The notes below the pieces were generated by a model that saw only the letters and a program-made list of their open reading frames with translations, had not been told where the DNA came from and did not search any database. The translations under genes were made by a program, and so were the position numbers. From Yamagishiella unicocca (Eukaryota; Chlorophyta; Chlorophyceae; Chlamydomonadales; Volvocaceae), in assembly GCA_003116995.1 (NCBI GenBank), contig BDSL01000023.1, positions 620,001 to 684,000 on the forward strand: a stretch of 64,000 nt of DNA. Reading direction: 5' to 3'. This document shows positions 12,601 to 24,253 of the stretch, piece after piece. Positions within the stretch are counted from its first letter, which is position 1. Every line of letters starts with the position of its first letter.

Positions 12601-15320
12601 GTGGGCCGCGGCTGGAAGCGCGAGGCATGTGCCGGCCGCTGCCGTCGCCCCGGCGGCGGCCGCGGCAGGGGCGGAAGCCCCAGCGGTCCGCCGCCAGCCC
12701 CTCCGGCACCGTCCCACACCGCCGAGTCCGCTGCGTCCGACGACTCCGCGGCCTCGTCGTCATGGGGAGGGTGCTGATGGGCACTGGCTAGCGGTGGTGA
12801 CGGCGGCGGCAGCGCGCGCGGGGCGTGCGGCTCCGAGGTCGCGGCTGCAGGGCGGTGCTGCTGGTGCTGCTGGTGCTGCTGGTGCTGCTGGTGCTGCTGG
12901 TGCGACAGCGAACCCTGTCCCTGCGCCTGCTGCTGCCAATGCTGCTGGTACAGCTGGCCGTTCCATTGTATCTGATCCAGCGCCGCCGCCGTGTGACCCA
13001 GCCCCTCGGGAGCCGACGTCAGCATGCGCGGCATTGGGTCACCTAGCGTCAAGTCGGTCTCCGCAGTATTATGCTGCTGCTGCTGCCAGGTTCCGCCCCC
13101 TGACAGTTGTAAGGACCCCGCCTGCAGCCCGCGCGCGAACTGGTTGAAGGCGGCGAGGGCGGCGGCAGCAGCTTCGGCGCCACCGGCTGCTGCTGCTGCG
13201 GAAGATTGCGGTGGCGTCATGGACTCATCAGCAACGGCCTCCGTCAACATGTGCGCCTGCAAAAACTGATGTTGCTGCTGCTGTTGCTGCTGCAAAAATT
13301 GCTGCACTTGCTGCTGCACTTGCTGCTGCTGTTGCTGCTGCACTTGCTGCTGCTGTTGCTGCTGCAATTGCTGCTGCTGTTGCAGTTGCTGCAAACCCTG
13401 TTGATGCATTTGCTGGCGGGCCTGGTAATGTGGTTGTTGCTGATGCTGCTGCTCTTGCTGCTGTGGTTGCTGCTGGTTTAGGTTGGCAAGCCCATGCAGC
13501 GCCTGCTGCAAGTCCTGCGACCGTAAGTCGTGCTCAGGATGCTCGAGCTGGGGCTGCGCGCGCACGGCGTTAACTGACCCCGTGAGCTGCGCTTTCCATG
13601 CCGCTACCTGCGTGTTACGGCAGCACGCACCAAGGGTTGTGGGCAAAGCATAGTGCTCCAAACCCCGCCACGGCCCATCCAGTCAACCAGCCCCCTAGCC
13701 AACTGAACCTCGAATCCCTGCCCCGCCCATCCAGGCAGTCTGCGCTCCCTCGTTACCTGCGCCAGCTGTTCCGCCGGCGAGAAAAATCGCGGCAGGCGCA
13801 CCCGCGAGAAATCGGCCACGGCCGCACTGCCTTCCGGTGGGCGAATGTCCGGGTCTACGTCGTGCGGTATCCGCCACTCCACCACCAGCGGGCTGCCGCC
13901 GCTGCTACTGCTGCCTATACGAGCATCCCCTGGTTTTGGAGCGTGGCCATATGTGGGACGGTGGTGGGACAGTAAGGTGGACTGATCTCGCTGGGTAGGA
14001 TGTAATTATGCAAGCTTTTGACATGATGCGTCAAAGCTTTGGCGAATGGCTGAGGCCCCGGAAAGCACATACAGGGTTCGTCAGTCCTGGGCTATACCCA
14101 CTACCGGGAAGCCGCCTGTAATCCCAGCGTTTCGTCAGTTCTGGGCTATACCCACTACCGGGAAGCCGCCTGTAATCCCAGCGTTTCGTCAGTTCTGGGC
14201 TATACCCACTACCGGGAAGCCGCCTGTAATCCCAGCGTTTCGTAAGTTCTGGGCTATACCCACTACCGGGAAGCCGCCTGTAATCCCAGCGTAAACAGCA
14301 GTTCGCAGTTCACAACAGCGTGCCGTAGAACTCGCCCGTCAACAGACCGACAGCGCCGCCTTCCCGCTCCAAGACACACCTGCTGGCGACTGGCCTTGCT
14401 GCTGCTGCTGCGGTGTCCCCACCATGTGGCCACCCGGTCCCGAGTTGGCATCGTCCCTTGCGGGCTGAAGGAAGGGCCAGCGGGGGGCCAGAGTGCAGGG
14501 TGTAAGATTCACCCACCGCCCTCCGCTATGCACTGGGAATACCGTATGCTGAACTATTGGGAGAGTAACCGAGGACCTCCAGCCCTGACCTCACGAGGAG
14601 CTAGAACCACGCCACGTTGGCGCCAGCGCGCAACCGCATCCGAGCTACGAGGCAGTTTCCGATATTAAACCTCGATCGCGCAGGATGCAGGCCGTGCCTG
14701 CGAGGCTGCCCCTACCGCATCTTATCCATATCCCTATCCTCAGCGTCCTATCCTCACCCCGCAGCCGCCACCTACCTGCAGCACGCAAGCATCGTAGAAG
14801 CGACCCTCGTGCCCCACCAGCACCGCGGCGCCGACCGCTAGCCGCGACAGCTGCTCGGCGCTCGTGAGCGGCCTGCTCGTGGGCGGCCCGGAAGGGAACA
14901 GGGTGCGGTTACACAGGCGTGACCGCATCATCGCGCCTTGTCATGTTGCAGGTGAACGCAAGCAGGCTGTGAGGATGGGCGTGCACTCGATGCCTCTTCC
15001 GCTCGGGTTTCCTCGCTGCCCCACCCAACTCCCGCCGGCTTGAGAACTCACATGCTGAGATACCGTAGCCGGCTCGGGAGCTCCCCCTCCATCAGGCGCT
15101 GAACGAGCACCGCAGCAGGGTGGGGCTGCGGCGCACCGGCCTCCGGGGCCGCACCGCCCGCTCCATTTCCCGCTGCCGTGTCCACGGCATCGGCGTACCC
15201 GTCTCGGCGTACACCTATGAGCACGTACGGTTGCGCTCCGGGCGGCACATCAGTCACCACCCTGCACTCCTCCGAGACCACCTGGCGCCAGCTGCTGTCA
15301 GGATGGCAGCGGCACTCCAT
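6619..15320 (-). CDS. Very large Gln/Ala-rich low-complexity protein, function unknown
   Basis: Minus-strand multi-exon gene. Supported exons are 15320-15052 (ATG possible at 15320), 14872-14776, one of uncertain start (about 13914) ending at 13757, 13607-12461, and 11813-6619. The last is 5195 nt and codes 1731 codons to a TAA. Phases agree at 15052/14872, 13757/13607 and 12461/11813; the junction between 14776 and the 13757 exon is unsettled and may hide another exon. The N-terminal part is ordered-looking, with a Cys/Trp segment and then VGAAVLVGHEGRFYDACVLQ, reminiscent of Tudor/Agenet-type folds (tentative). The rest is mostly polyglutamine, polyalanine, Pro and Ser tracts, including long CAG/CAA runs at 13260-13470, 10100-10180 and 7730-8110. 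A conserved-looking island sits at about 9970-9785 (LPLSITVSELVHLAIASNPL). KRRR at about 7560 could be a nuclear localisation signal. A nuclear regulatory role is a guess. Confidence 0.6.
7730..8110. repeat. CAG/CAA trinucleotide tract in coding exon
   Basis: A long interrupted CTG/TTG run on the plus strand reads as Gln with occasional His and Leu on the minus strand, inside the 5.2-kb exon of the large Gln-rich gene. CAG and CAA are mixed throughout, which would slow repeat instability. Confidence 0.85.
13260..13480. repeat. CAG/CAA trinucleotide tract in coding exon
   Basis: This is another polyglutamine-coding tract on the minus strand, in exon 13607-12461 of the large Gln-rich gene, with a sub-repeat of about 21-24 bp built on ttgctgctgcacttgctgctg. 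Confidence 0.85.
14077..14292. repeat. 54-bp minisatellite, four copies
   Basis: Four tandem copies of a 54-bp unit that includes gggctatacccactaccggg are nearly identical, differing at single bases (tcagtcctgg, tcagttctgg, taagttctgg). The array lies in the region between exons 14776 and about 13914 of the large Gln-rich gene, presumably intronic. The unit length is a multiple of three, so it is open in a plus-strand frame (WAIPTTGKPPVIPA repeated), but no gene context supports translation. Confidence 0.95.
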
Positions 15321-18300
15321 ACGACTGACCAAGCAGTCGGAAAATAGCCGATGTCTTAGCTTAATTCAACAGGCAAGGAACTAGTTTCCTCTGCCGGAGC
15401 TGGGGCCGGGAAGCTGTGGGCAGCCGACGCCACGGTCCCGACTCAAAGCCTTCCGTGTGCTTGCTGGTGCGCTTGGCCCCACTGGGGCCGCTGCTTCGGC
15501 GATTCCTGCCTGCCTGTCCGCGTCTACGCGGGCGCGGGTGGGCGGGTGTGGTCACGCACGCCCCCCCGCCACAGGGCTGTGGCCTCGCTGAAATGGCGTC
15601 GGCGTCAGCGGCAGCGGCAAAGCCGCCGCTGGCGCCAGTGTCTGGACCGGCTCAAGTGGCCTGTTCTCGGCTATACTTCTGCGTTGTTGCCTGGGGCAAT
15701 AGGCCTGGGCCTGTAGAAATGCCACTGAGCTTGTAGGGTTGGAAGTTCCACAGCCTGTTGAAAACACCTTGGTTTTCCGTCTGCTGATGCGAGTTGGTGC
15801 TGCGGCCCAACCCTGCAGGCCAAAATAGGACAGAATAAATTACATGAATGCACCATGTGACGGAAACTATGCCAAGTTCATTGCCTTGGGCCTAGCGTGC
15901 CGTGAGCCGGACTAGCAGCATGCGCACATACGCAGTTGGGGTTGTGTAATGGCAACCCCGCAGGCAGACACGTACGAAGGCACTTGATAAGTATTTTGTA
16001 AACAAGTTTGACGTATTTCATTCATACATTGCGTTGCGTGCTGAACTGTAGGTCGGGGACTTGAACTCGGCCATGCTCTTACGAGCTCTTGCGCACGCAT
16101 GTATTTCATATTTGTAAATTTTGTAGGATTGACCTAGGGTTGGACGACGCGCAGTGCTTGCAAACAGCATCTATAAGTACGCACAATTGCGCCTGTGCAG
16201 AACCCGAGCACCGAACTTGCAAACAAATGCGGGCGCGCTAAGCACACGCACATTTTATCATTTATGCGCAACCAGGTAGCCGCTACCAATGCGTGGGTCA
16301 AGAACGACTGCGAGTCGGTTTCGCGCTGGACACGCCTTGTCACAGTGCACATGGGGCATTGCTTTGCCACGCAAGGACTTCCGCACACTTACTGGGGAAT
16401 TGGGGGCTGCGCTGCGCCTGTTGTCCCACGTCGCGCGCGCGAAGCGCCACTTCCACGTTGCCGCACCCTACCCGGCGCTCTGGCAGCTACCCACTATGTA
16501 ATGGATGTAATGCAGTAAAGGCAGGTGTTGCGATGCAGGCTCGGAGCGGTCCCAACAGAACAGTCAAAAGTCCCACTCCGTCAGCATTTAAGTGTTTAGC
16601 CGGGGAGTATGGTGCAAGCGTAAGGTTTAAGTAAATTAAGCACCCATGTGTGGAAGTTTAGGCTCCTCTGGGGCGGCATGGCTCGCCGTGCGATGCGAGG
16701 ATGTGCACCAAACCCTCGAATCCGCAAAAAAAGAACAGGATTTTTCTTCGCGACAACTTCCATGTTATAGCACCACGCAAAGCATAAATCGTGCTACTCA
16801 AGGCCTAGATGCTGCAGTAGATTCAGTTCGTGTCGCAATTTGTCCTCTGCAATGCCAGCGTGCGTGAGCGCGTGTGCGCAAGCAAGATTGATCACTCTAA
16901 AGCAGACATCATTAATTAGGTTTCTGCATTCGTGTGGGAATTGTCACCGGAAATTCGGTCAGGTAGAGGAGCCACGTTACGGAGTCGATTGTAAAGTTTT
17001 CTTTAATGCACTCAGCTTGCTCTACATGCATGTCTACGGTCCGAAGCATCGGCGCGACAGCGTATTTTAAGAACGGCCATCGCATCCCTCGTACTACAGA
17101 CGTGTATTTTGTTAAAGGGCTAGAGGAGCTTAGACTGATATAATTGGCGTTGGTGTAGGTTTCCCACCAGCCAGAAGTAGGGGAGGCTGACATTGCTTCG
17201 CAGTGCTTGGGTTCGGAATGCTGCACTGTACGCGTGCCAACACCCGCCCTCAGCCACCCGATATTGTAAGATAACGTTACACCTAATGGTGAAAGGCTCA
17301 AGCAATCACGCGAGAAGGTGAAACGAGCATCGCGTAGTGTACCGCAACCGTCGCAACGGATCTCGTCGAATTCAACTGAAGAGCACGAGTCCGGAATGGA
17401 CGAGGTAAAAACCATTCCACGCGGCGGAGATATAGTCCACGGATTACCGAATCTGCGTCCTTCCGGTCCATGCGAGGTATAAATTGCTGACGTGAAACGG
17501 CGACCTTACTGCAACTTTGTAGGGCAACGCGGTGAGTCTGTGCTACGGGAGACGTCTCCTACAAATCAATTTGAATGCGGCGACCGGACACATGCTGATA
17601 GCAGAACGCGTGCGGCTGTCCGTGCAATGTGGAGCCGTGGGGCGAAACTCTTGGGAAACTTTGTCTCCTGCGCCACCCGCGCGGGAAACCTTGTCTCCTG
17701 CGCCACCTGCGCGCCGCACGGCTTGATGCAACTTCGCCATACGATCCCAGCACCGCAACAATCAAGGTACCGATTGGTTACCGTGGTGCGTGGCAACCCC
17801 GGGTGCAGCGCTGTACCGAGCCCGGCGGTGCTGGGCCTAGGCCGGGGGCTGCCCTTTACGCTTGCAGGCCGACTAGCGACCCCGAGACGCCCCGAGTCTG
17901 GCCCCAAGCCCGATACAGGGGAGATGGAGGCGGCGGCGGAGGAGACGCGGCATTCCGACTGCCCATACCATGCCACTTATCGACACGTACGAACGGCTTG
18001 TGATCGCCGAGGAGCTGGGTCCTTGCTGACCTCGCCAAGCAGCCGCTCTGTACCGAAGTGCACTGGCCGTCAAAGCGGCAGAACAACGCGTCTGCGAACT
18101 GGCGGGGACTGGCGGGGACCGCGCACTCGCCGCTCGGCTCCTAAGGGGAAGGCAGCAGGTGGGCGCCTGCACCAGCACCGATGTCAACCCGCAGGCGCTG
18201 TCCGAGCCGTCGGACGATTCGACGTCAACGAGTACTGGGAGGAATCAATGGTTCCGACAGGACCGCCCGGTTCAAATTGTAGTCCCCGAACGACGCAGGG

Positions 18301-19510
18301 ATTCACCTGGCGCACTTCTGCATCCTTGACTGGGAATCCCGGCTGCACCCACAACCCCTGCTGTGAGGTTGAAGGAATCCCAGTCCTACGAAGACCCTCC
18401 GCTTCCTCCCACTGCGCCAGCTCTCGCAGTGCGCAAGCGTATCTCGCTTGCCAGCCATGGCCAGCCCTGGAAACTAACCATCGGTCCGGAGAAGAGCATT
18501 ACTTGCTACGGGCACCAAGCGTTTCATTTTTTGCTGGCAGGCAGGCGAGGGTGCGGCTGATACATGCCAAGCAATCTGTCCGAGGGATTTCCTCCTTCAC
18601 GAACTTCCTCCCGGAAGTTCCAGTGTGACTTTTTAGTGTCTTGCCTATCTACGTGATTCCGCATAGGGCGTTCGTTGCAGGGGGCGACACTCCAGCGAAG
18701 AAGTTACATCGTCGCCACCGGGGGCAGGAACACCGCAAAGCTCGTGGCCGCCACGGCGTATCCACACCGACCCCGCACCACAGAGAACCTCTTGACTCGT
18801 CACAGGCTCACAGCAACGGAACTCTGGCGAAGCACAGCGCACCGCACCGCAATCAAATCGAAATCAAACCTTCTCAGGACTTGAATCTATCCTTCCAACG
18901 ACGTGAACGGCGGGCAGTCCTGCGCCCAGGCAGACCAATCAACATGTCAACCAGCCAGCGTTTCCCTGCACAGGTGAAGGCAGCGCGAGGCTTACGTATG
19001 GATAAGGTCAGGCCCAACCCCCAGGGCGGCCATGAAGCCGGTCCCGCCACTCGTGGCCCCTTCCTGAAGGGATGGTGACTTCATCATAGCCCGTTGTCGT
19101 TGCTCACTGGCTGCATCCGGGTTCGCGAAATCTGGACGCCCCAGGATCAGGCAGCGCGAAAGAGGCCGAAAACCAGCCAACACCGATACGGAGCACGCGC
19201 TGTCCAGCGATTCGCTCACCAAACATTTTATTCCTCTGCGTACTGTACCACGCCCCGTCAACACTCGCCGCTCTGGTCCAAGCGACAACATATCAGCCTG
19301 CGCCTGTCCCTGGCATGTTACGTCTGCGCTTAAAGGTTTCACTGTTGGACGTTCCTCGGCGTACTCCGCACCCTATCCTGTGCCATCCATTCCACTCCCA
19401 CCACCCCGCCGCGACCAGCTGCCCTGACCCATATGCAGCCCGCTAGCTGTCATATTTCAGTTCAGAAACGGTAAACCGTAGCCACAAACCATAGCTGCAA
19501 GGTACGGCAT
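15321..19510. other. Gene-poor interval between the Gln-rich gene and EGY1
   Basis: The first 400 bases may hold 5' UTR or an upstream exon of the Gln-rich gene; a basic minus-strand frame, 15361-15555, is open there. From about 15800 to 17500 the sequence is more AT-rich, with short frames only. A 30-bp direct duplication (gggaaactttgtctcctgcg and onward, two copies) occurs at about 17654-17713. A decayed open frame follows at 17970-18560. Nothing recognisable lies in 18600-19510. Confidence 0.5.
17970..18560 (+). pseudogene. Decayed open frame of 197 codons with two in-frame TGA
   Basis: From the ATG at 17970 one plus-strand frame reads coding-like sequence for 197 codons to TGA at 18560, interrupted only by TGA at 18027 and 18327. 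It has an alpha-helical N-terminal half (ALYRSALAVKAAEQRVCELAG), a Ser/Thr-rich linker, and a basic/Pro-rich C-terminal half. Both interrupting stops are one C-to-T change away from CGA. The shape resembles a retroelement gag-like ORF or a retrogene, but no family was identified. A longer frame on the same strand (17492-18628) overlaps it but has no protein-like features. Confidence 0.35.
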
Positions 19511-22177
19511 CTAGAAAAACTGGTCCACTTTGCCAACGCCGATGGACTGGGCCACCTCCGGCGCCATGGGCACCAGGATCAGGGTCGCTGCCAGGACCGC
19601 GATCGCCGTGGCAGTGCGCTTGGAGTCGCTAACGGGCGACACATTATCCTGCGCGCACGGCGGGAGAGTGCGAGCGGTGGTGTTAAGAAGCGGTGGGGTT
19701 CCGTGAAGCCTTCGTGCAACCTCCACATGACACGGGCAGCACCCCGCAAACGGTTACAGCAGCCGAGACATATCGCCTGTGGGGATGGAGGGTCCCTCAT
19801 GCGGGGCACTGTGCTGACGGACGCCAAGTCGATGCCATCGAGCGATGCCCGTGCAGGAATCCTCCTGCCCTCGTGGCGGGGCAACCCCTCCCAGGACGTC
19901 GCACCGCACCTGGATGTACTTCTCTGCCGTACGCTGGCAAATAATGACGTACAGCCCGAACGGCAGCGACAGGCTGGAGCCAAGCAGCCCCAGGCCCAGG
20001 CCCACGTACGTGAAGAACGACGACAGCGCCAGCGCCTGAGGCACGGTACGCAGGACAGGGCACTCAGGAGGTTCAGGCGGGGGAGGTTACAGGAAGGAGC
20101 AGCGCGGACGCGCCCAAAAGCACCCGTGCCGCCTCGCTGCATCCTTCGCCAGCCATGCGGCGGAAGGCAAATTCCCGCAATGACGTTTGGCTGGTTTCAC
20201 CGGGGGAAGGGCGCGACGTTCACACCGAGTGGGAAAAAGCCGTAAGCATAAGCTAGCCTCCCGCTCCCGACAGCCCCTCCTGCACGCCTCACCTGGCGGC
20301 CGTACGCGGCCTGCATCATGCGACCACCGTCCAATGACCCCACCGGCAGCGCGTTGAGCGCCGTGGTCACCAGGCCGCACCAGCCGGCGATTACCAGCGG
20401 GCTGATGAGGATCTCCTCGGTGCCGGCGGAGATCTGGGGAAGGAGGGGCCGAGGGGGTTGGAGGGAGATGGCGCCAAGGCACAAGGAGAGCGGCCTGGAT
20501 ACAGCTAGCCAGGCAGTTGTACATTTGGTTGGGCTGGAGGTGGCGTCAGCCAACCAGCGCCTTTGCCGCGCAGCCGGCCGTACTTCCCTCCCACTAATTC
20601 ATGGGGAGGCGGTCGACCAGTACCACGCAAATAAATACGCAACCTTCCCCTCAAACCATTGCGAACAGCGGCTTTTATCAATGCCGTCCCATGACCCAAA
20701 CCCCACCGATGCTCCGCTGCCTCCACCGCCCTCCAAACACCCCCCTCCCCGATCCCCGGGCCCGCGAGGCGCCTACCTGGTCTCCCAGCACCGCCTTGAC
20801 AACAGTGCCGAGCAGCAAGCTGGACTGGAACAGCGCTGTGGGAACGGGCACCAGCAGCTCCTTGGGTAGCAACCCGGGGGACGACTGCAGCAGGCCCAGA
20901 CCCATCACCACCGCCGCCGCCATGGCGCCGGCCAGCGGCCCTGCTGCCGCCACGTCCCACATAGGCCCGCGACCCTTCAGCAGCGACGTGAAGGGTGTGA
21001 TGGCGCCGAAGGAGCCCAGCTGCAGGTTGGGCACGAAGTAGGTCGGGCCCAGCTTCACGTTGCGAACGGTGGCCGCGATGCGGTGGCCGATCTCGTGCGA
21101 GACGTTGATGCCGAGCAACGAGATGAAGATGGGCACCGCGGTGATGAAGTATGAAGTGGGGTCCCAGTCCTCCAGGCCGGGCGGCAGGACGTCGGAGTTG
21201 AAGTTGTCGGCGTTGGCGAAGAACTCCAACGTCTCGCGCGGCAGCTTCGTGATGTTGGCCACTAGTGAGAGCTGCAGGCTCGACGCAACGAACAGCAGGA
21301 ACAGTACCGCAGCGGCGCCCTGGCGCCACCCGTTGGTCTGCGGCGGCTGCGCCTGCGCTGCCGGCACGATCTGAAACGCGACACGCGGCCCGTATGCAGC
21401 GGCCTTGCCGATGACCTCGCCCTCGCCGGGCTGCTGCTCGTCCTCAATCATAATCACCTCGTACTTTCCCTCCCCAAACAGCTCTGAAACCTTGGCGCAC
21501 ACGTGCGCGAAGACCTTCTCTCGCGAGTCGCGCAGGTTGCCCCGGATGAGGACACCGGTCTTGTCGAGCTCCTGCAGGGTCAGCGTCTCCGTGACCCAGA
21601 ACGTCATCGGCCCGAACGCAGCCTCGCGCAGGCGCTTCAGGTCTTCCTTGTCGAGCATGTCATTGCCCTTGCTCATGGCCTGGAGCAGGGTCTCAAACTC
21701 TTGCCGCAGCTGCTGCTGCTGGACCTCGACGTTCCCAGGTTTGCTGCTGCGCTGCGCGTCCGCCAGCTGGCGGGCCTTCTCAATGATCTTCTGGAACTGG
21801 TCCTCGCTAGGCGACCCACTGCCGCTACTGCTGGCGCCGCTGCCGTTGCTGCCGCTTGTGCTGGGCGGGCTCGACGTGGCAGTATGCGTGGCATCGCTGG
21901 ACACGGATGTGGAAGAAGACTCCCGCACCGCTGTAGAGGACGCCTTTGCTGACGATGATGCAGAGCTAGACTTCGGATCGTTAGGATCTATACCAAGCAG
22001 GGCATCCAACCCCTCCAGCGTCCGCTTTATGCGCTTGTCAGAGTTCTCCTGTTCGCTACTCGCGCGCACCAGTACAGCGCACCGCCTTCCGCCTGGAAGA
22101 CGACCAACTGGAGCCAGTCTATAGCATTGTGCGCTAGAAAAGGGCGCGGGCCGGCCCCGCAGGCAAGAAGCTCGCAT
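19511..22177 (-). CDS. EGY1: EGY1-like chloroplast site-2 metalloprotease
   Basis: Predicted 601-residue intramembrane zinc metalloprotease of the plant EGY group (site-2 protease family), expected in the thylakoid or plastid envelope membrane. Exons, minus strand: 22177-20777, 20433-20293, 20035-19910, 19648-19511; all phase 0, total 1806 nt. The N-terminus looks like a transit peptide, with possible cleavage near VRA-SS (about 39-41), followed by a Ser-rich linker and a coiled segment. The EGY-typical GNLR motif is at 213-216. The zinc-binding HEIGH is at 361-365 and the second active-site element NALPVGSLDGG is at 494-504 (Asp502). At least six hydrophobic segments follow residue 285. The tail, with ICQRTAEK then VGKVDQFF, resembles EGY1 more than EGY2. 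Arabidopsis EGY1 is known to act in chloroplast development and ethylene-dependent gravitropism; the role here is inferred from family. Confidence 0.92.
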
Positions 22178-24253
22178 ATTGTGTGGGCACCAAGGATACC
22201 GATAATCCGCCTACCGAGGATGTGAGGACGTTGAGTTAAACTACTTTCAATAGAAACTGCAGCTTATGTGTTGCTGTCTTACACTAGGCATATAGAAGGT
22301 TGCATGCAATGATGGTGATCGTCCGGCACCACCACCACGCATCGGCGGAAGCCCATAACGTACGCGTTTTTTCTTTCGGCATACTTTGCGCTATAGATCT
22401 ACGCATATGATGAAGTGCTGCTCTCAAGGCCAAAGCTTCGCCCCACTGGTTCCGCAGTCGGCGCTTTCTTTCTCTTGCAAGTCGAGCGACGGTAGCCAAG
22501 CACCATGTAGGCTTGAACGTAATATACAAGTTTCCGGACACAACCGACAAGGTTGGATCATGTACCAGTTGCCCAAGTCGCTGTTCGGTTGGCGAGCGCT
22601 GTGTGCGGTGCAAGGACATGGCTTAGCGTAGTGATCTGCAAATATGGGCCTACTATTGTTACGTGGTGGTAAGGACTGCGGGTATGTGTCCATACACCAG
22701 GAAGGCACTATGTCGCTGAATCCAGTCATCAGTTCGGTAACGCGCGGTAGCCTGCAACCTCGTAGGACAGCGATCCAAAACGGAGTACGTAAGGCACGCA
22801 TCCATGAGGCCATTCAGCTGCTTCTTTCACCCTATGCCCACCCCTGCCCACGTCACCTTGCTACCAGATGCTTACGTCGCCGCCCAACAGTACGGAACGA
22901 AGCCCCAACTGTCACCAGCCCAGTTGGGAAGGATCTGGGTAGATAAGCTAGCATACGAGTGGGATGCGCAGCGCAATGAGTGTGGGGGTTTTGATGCCTC
23001 TGGTCCTGGCCGGCCGGGTGCGCGTTGCCATATGGTGCGTCTAGCTTCACATTCGTATGAGAAGGTGTATAAGCGCAGAAGCGACGGAAAACTTCTGCCA
23101 CCCGTCTCAGCGTTGCTGGGCCACACAGCGCAAGGGGACGCAGGCGCCGTCGCTGATATCAGGAGGCACCAGAGACCAGACCACGTCCAACGCCCCTAAC
23201 CACGCTTCGTACCGGGTTTGTGCACTAGATATAGACTTTATCGACCCACGTCTCCCAAAACCCTCCCAACTGTCTCGCTGCCCTAGCCATGTCATTTCAG
23301 ACACCAGTCCCACACCTCAACAAGCAGCGCGCTGACTCCGCAGCCAGCCAGCAATCTACCTTCACCGTCCAGCCGTGCATATCGTTTTTGAGCAAGGTCC
23401 AGCCCCAGCACGCGCTGCACGCAGTCACTCCCGCCCTCTCCCACAACCGCCAGCCCTACACGAAAACACATCACCGGCCACCACGTAGAAGGTAACGAAT
23501 GCAGTTGCGTCTTCCCTCTACTCAGCACGGTCGCCAGACTAGTCGCTCTACTCCTGCCAGTTCCTGCTCCTGGTGCGCCAACGAACATGCAAGCTGAAGG
23601 GCGCCATACGTGGTCGTGGCACCATACGTGGTCGTGGCATTCGTTAACGGCAGATGCTCATTAGGGGAAGCATGGGCGCAATGAGGGGCTCTTGACACCT
23701 CTGCCGGCTCTGCGTACACACATCCATTCCCCATGGGCTAGCCCCAATTACATCGGGCCATTGGACGTGGCCGAAATATCTGGAAAACCACCATGCCGCC
23801 ATCATGCTTCTGTACAGTAAAGCTCCAAGGGCGCCGATGCATTCTTTGCCGTACCTCAGTACACCTCTGCCCTTAGCTTCCCCGGGAAACCTCTGTTAGT
23901 GTTTCATGTGTAGTTTTGAGCAACATAAATTATATCGTTAAAACTTTGGCGCCTAGTCGCGCTCGTAGGAAGCCTGCCTAGCTTCACTTCTGCCCAAAGG
24001 CCCGTCAGCTTTATTCCTGAAAACGACATCTGCATTAAGAGGTTAACGGCTTGCCGCTGGCCAGTCCTCGGCGTGACAAAACTTGACGCTTTGTTTTCCG
24101 CGACTTTTCTTACCTAACGAGCGCGTCTTGGTGCCTAAGCGATGTGCTATAGACTCTGAGGCAGCCGTTAGCTCCCGCAAAGGGGGCAGCCTGCGCTCGG
24201 TTTATGCTACGCCCAGCAGTTGCCTGAGCTGCGCCAATACGACGCCGGACACA
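22178..24253. other. Divergent intergenic region between EGY1 and the ABHD17-like gene
   Basis: The flanking genes diverge, so both promoters should lie here. A plus-strand frame at 22804-23199 (131 codons; contains PQLSPAQLGRIWVDKLAYEWD) looks protein-like but has no recognised family and no supported exon partners. An 18-bp direct duplication (catacgtggtcgtggcac) is at about 23605-23640. No other structure was seen. Confidence 0.5.

Noticed and set aside
14046..14294. Open frame of repeated WAIPTTGKPPVIPA units
   Set aside because: It is the translation of a minisatellite in a presumed intron; there is no promoter or gene context.
17492..18628. 378-codon plus-strand open frame
   Set aside because: Its translation has no protein-like pattern, includes translated direct repeats, and overlaps a different frame (17970-18560) that looks more like former coding sequence.
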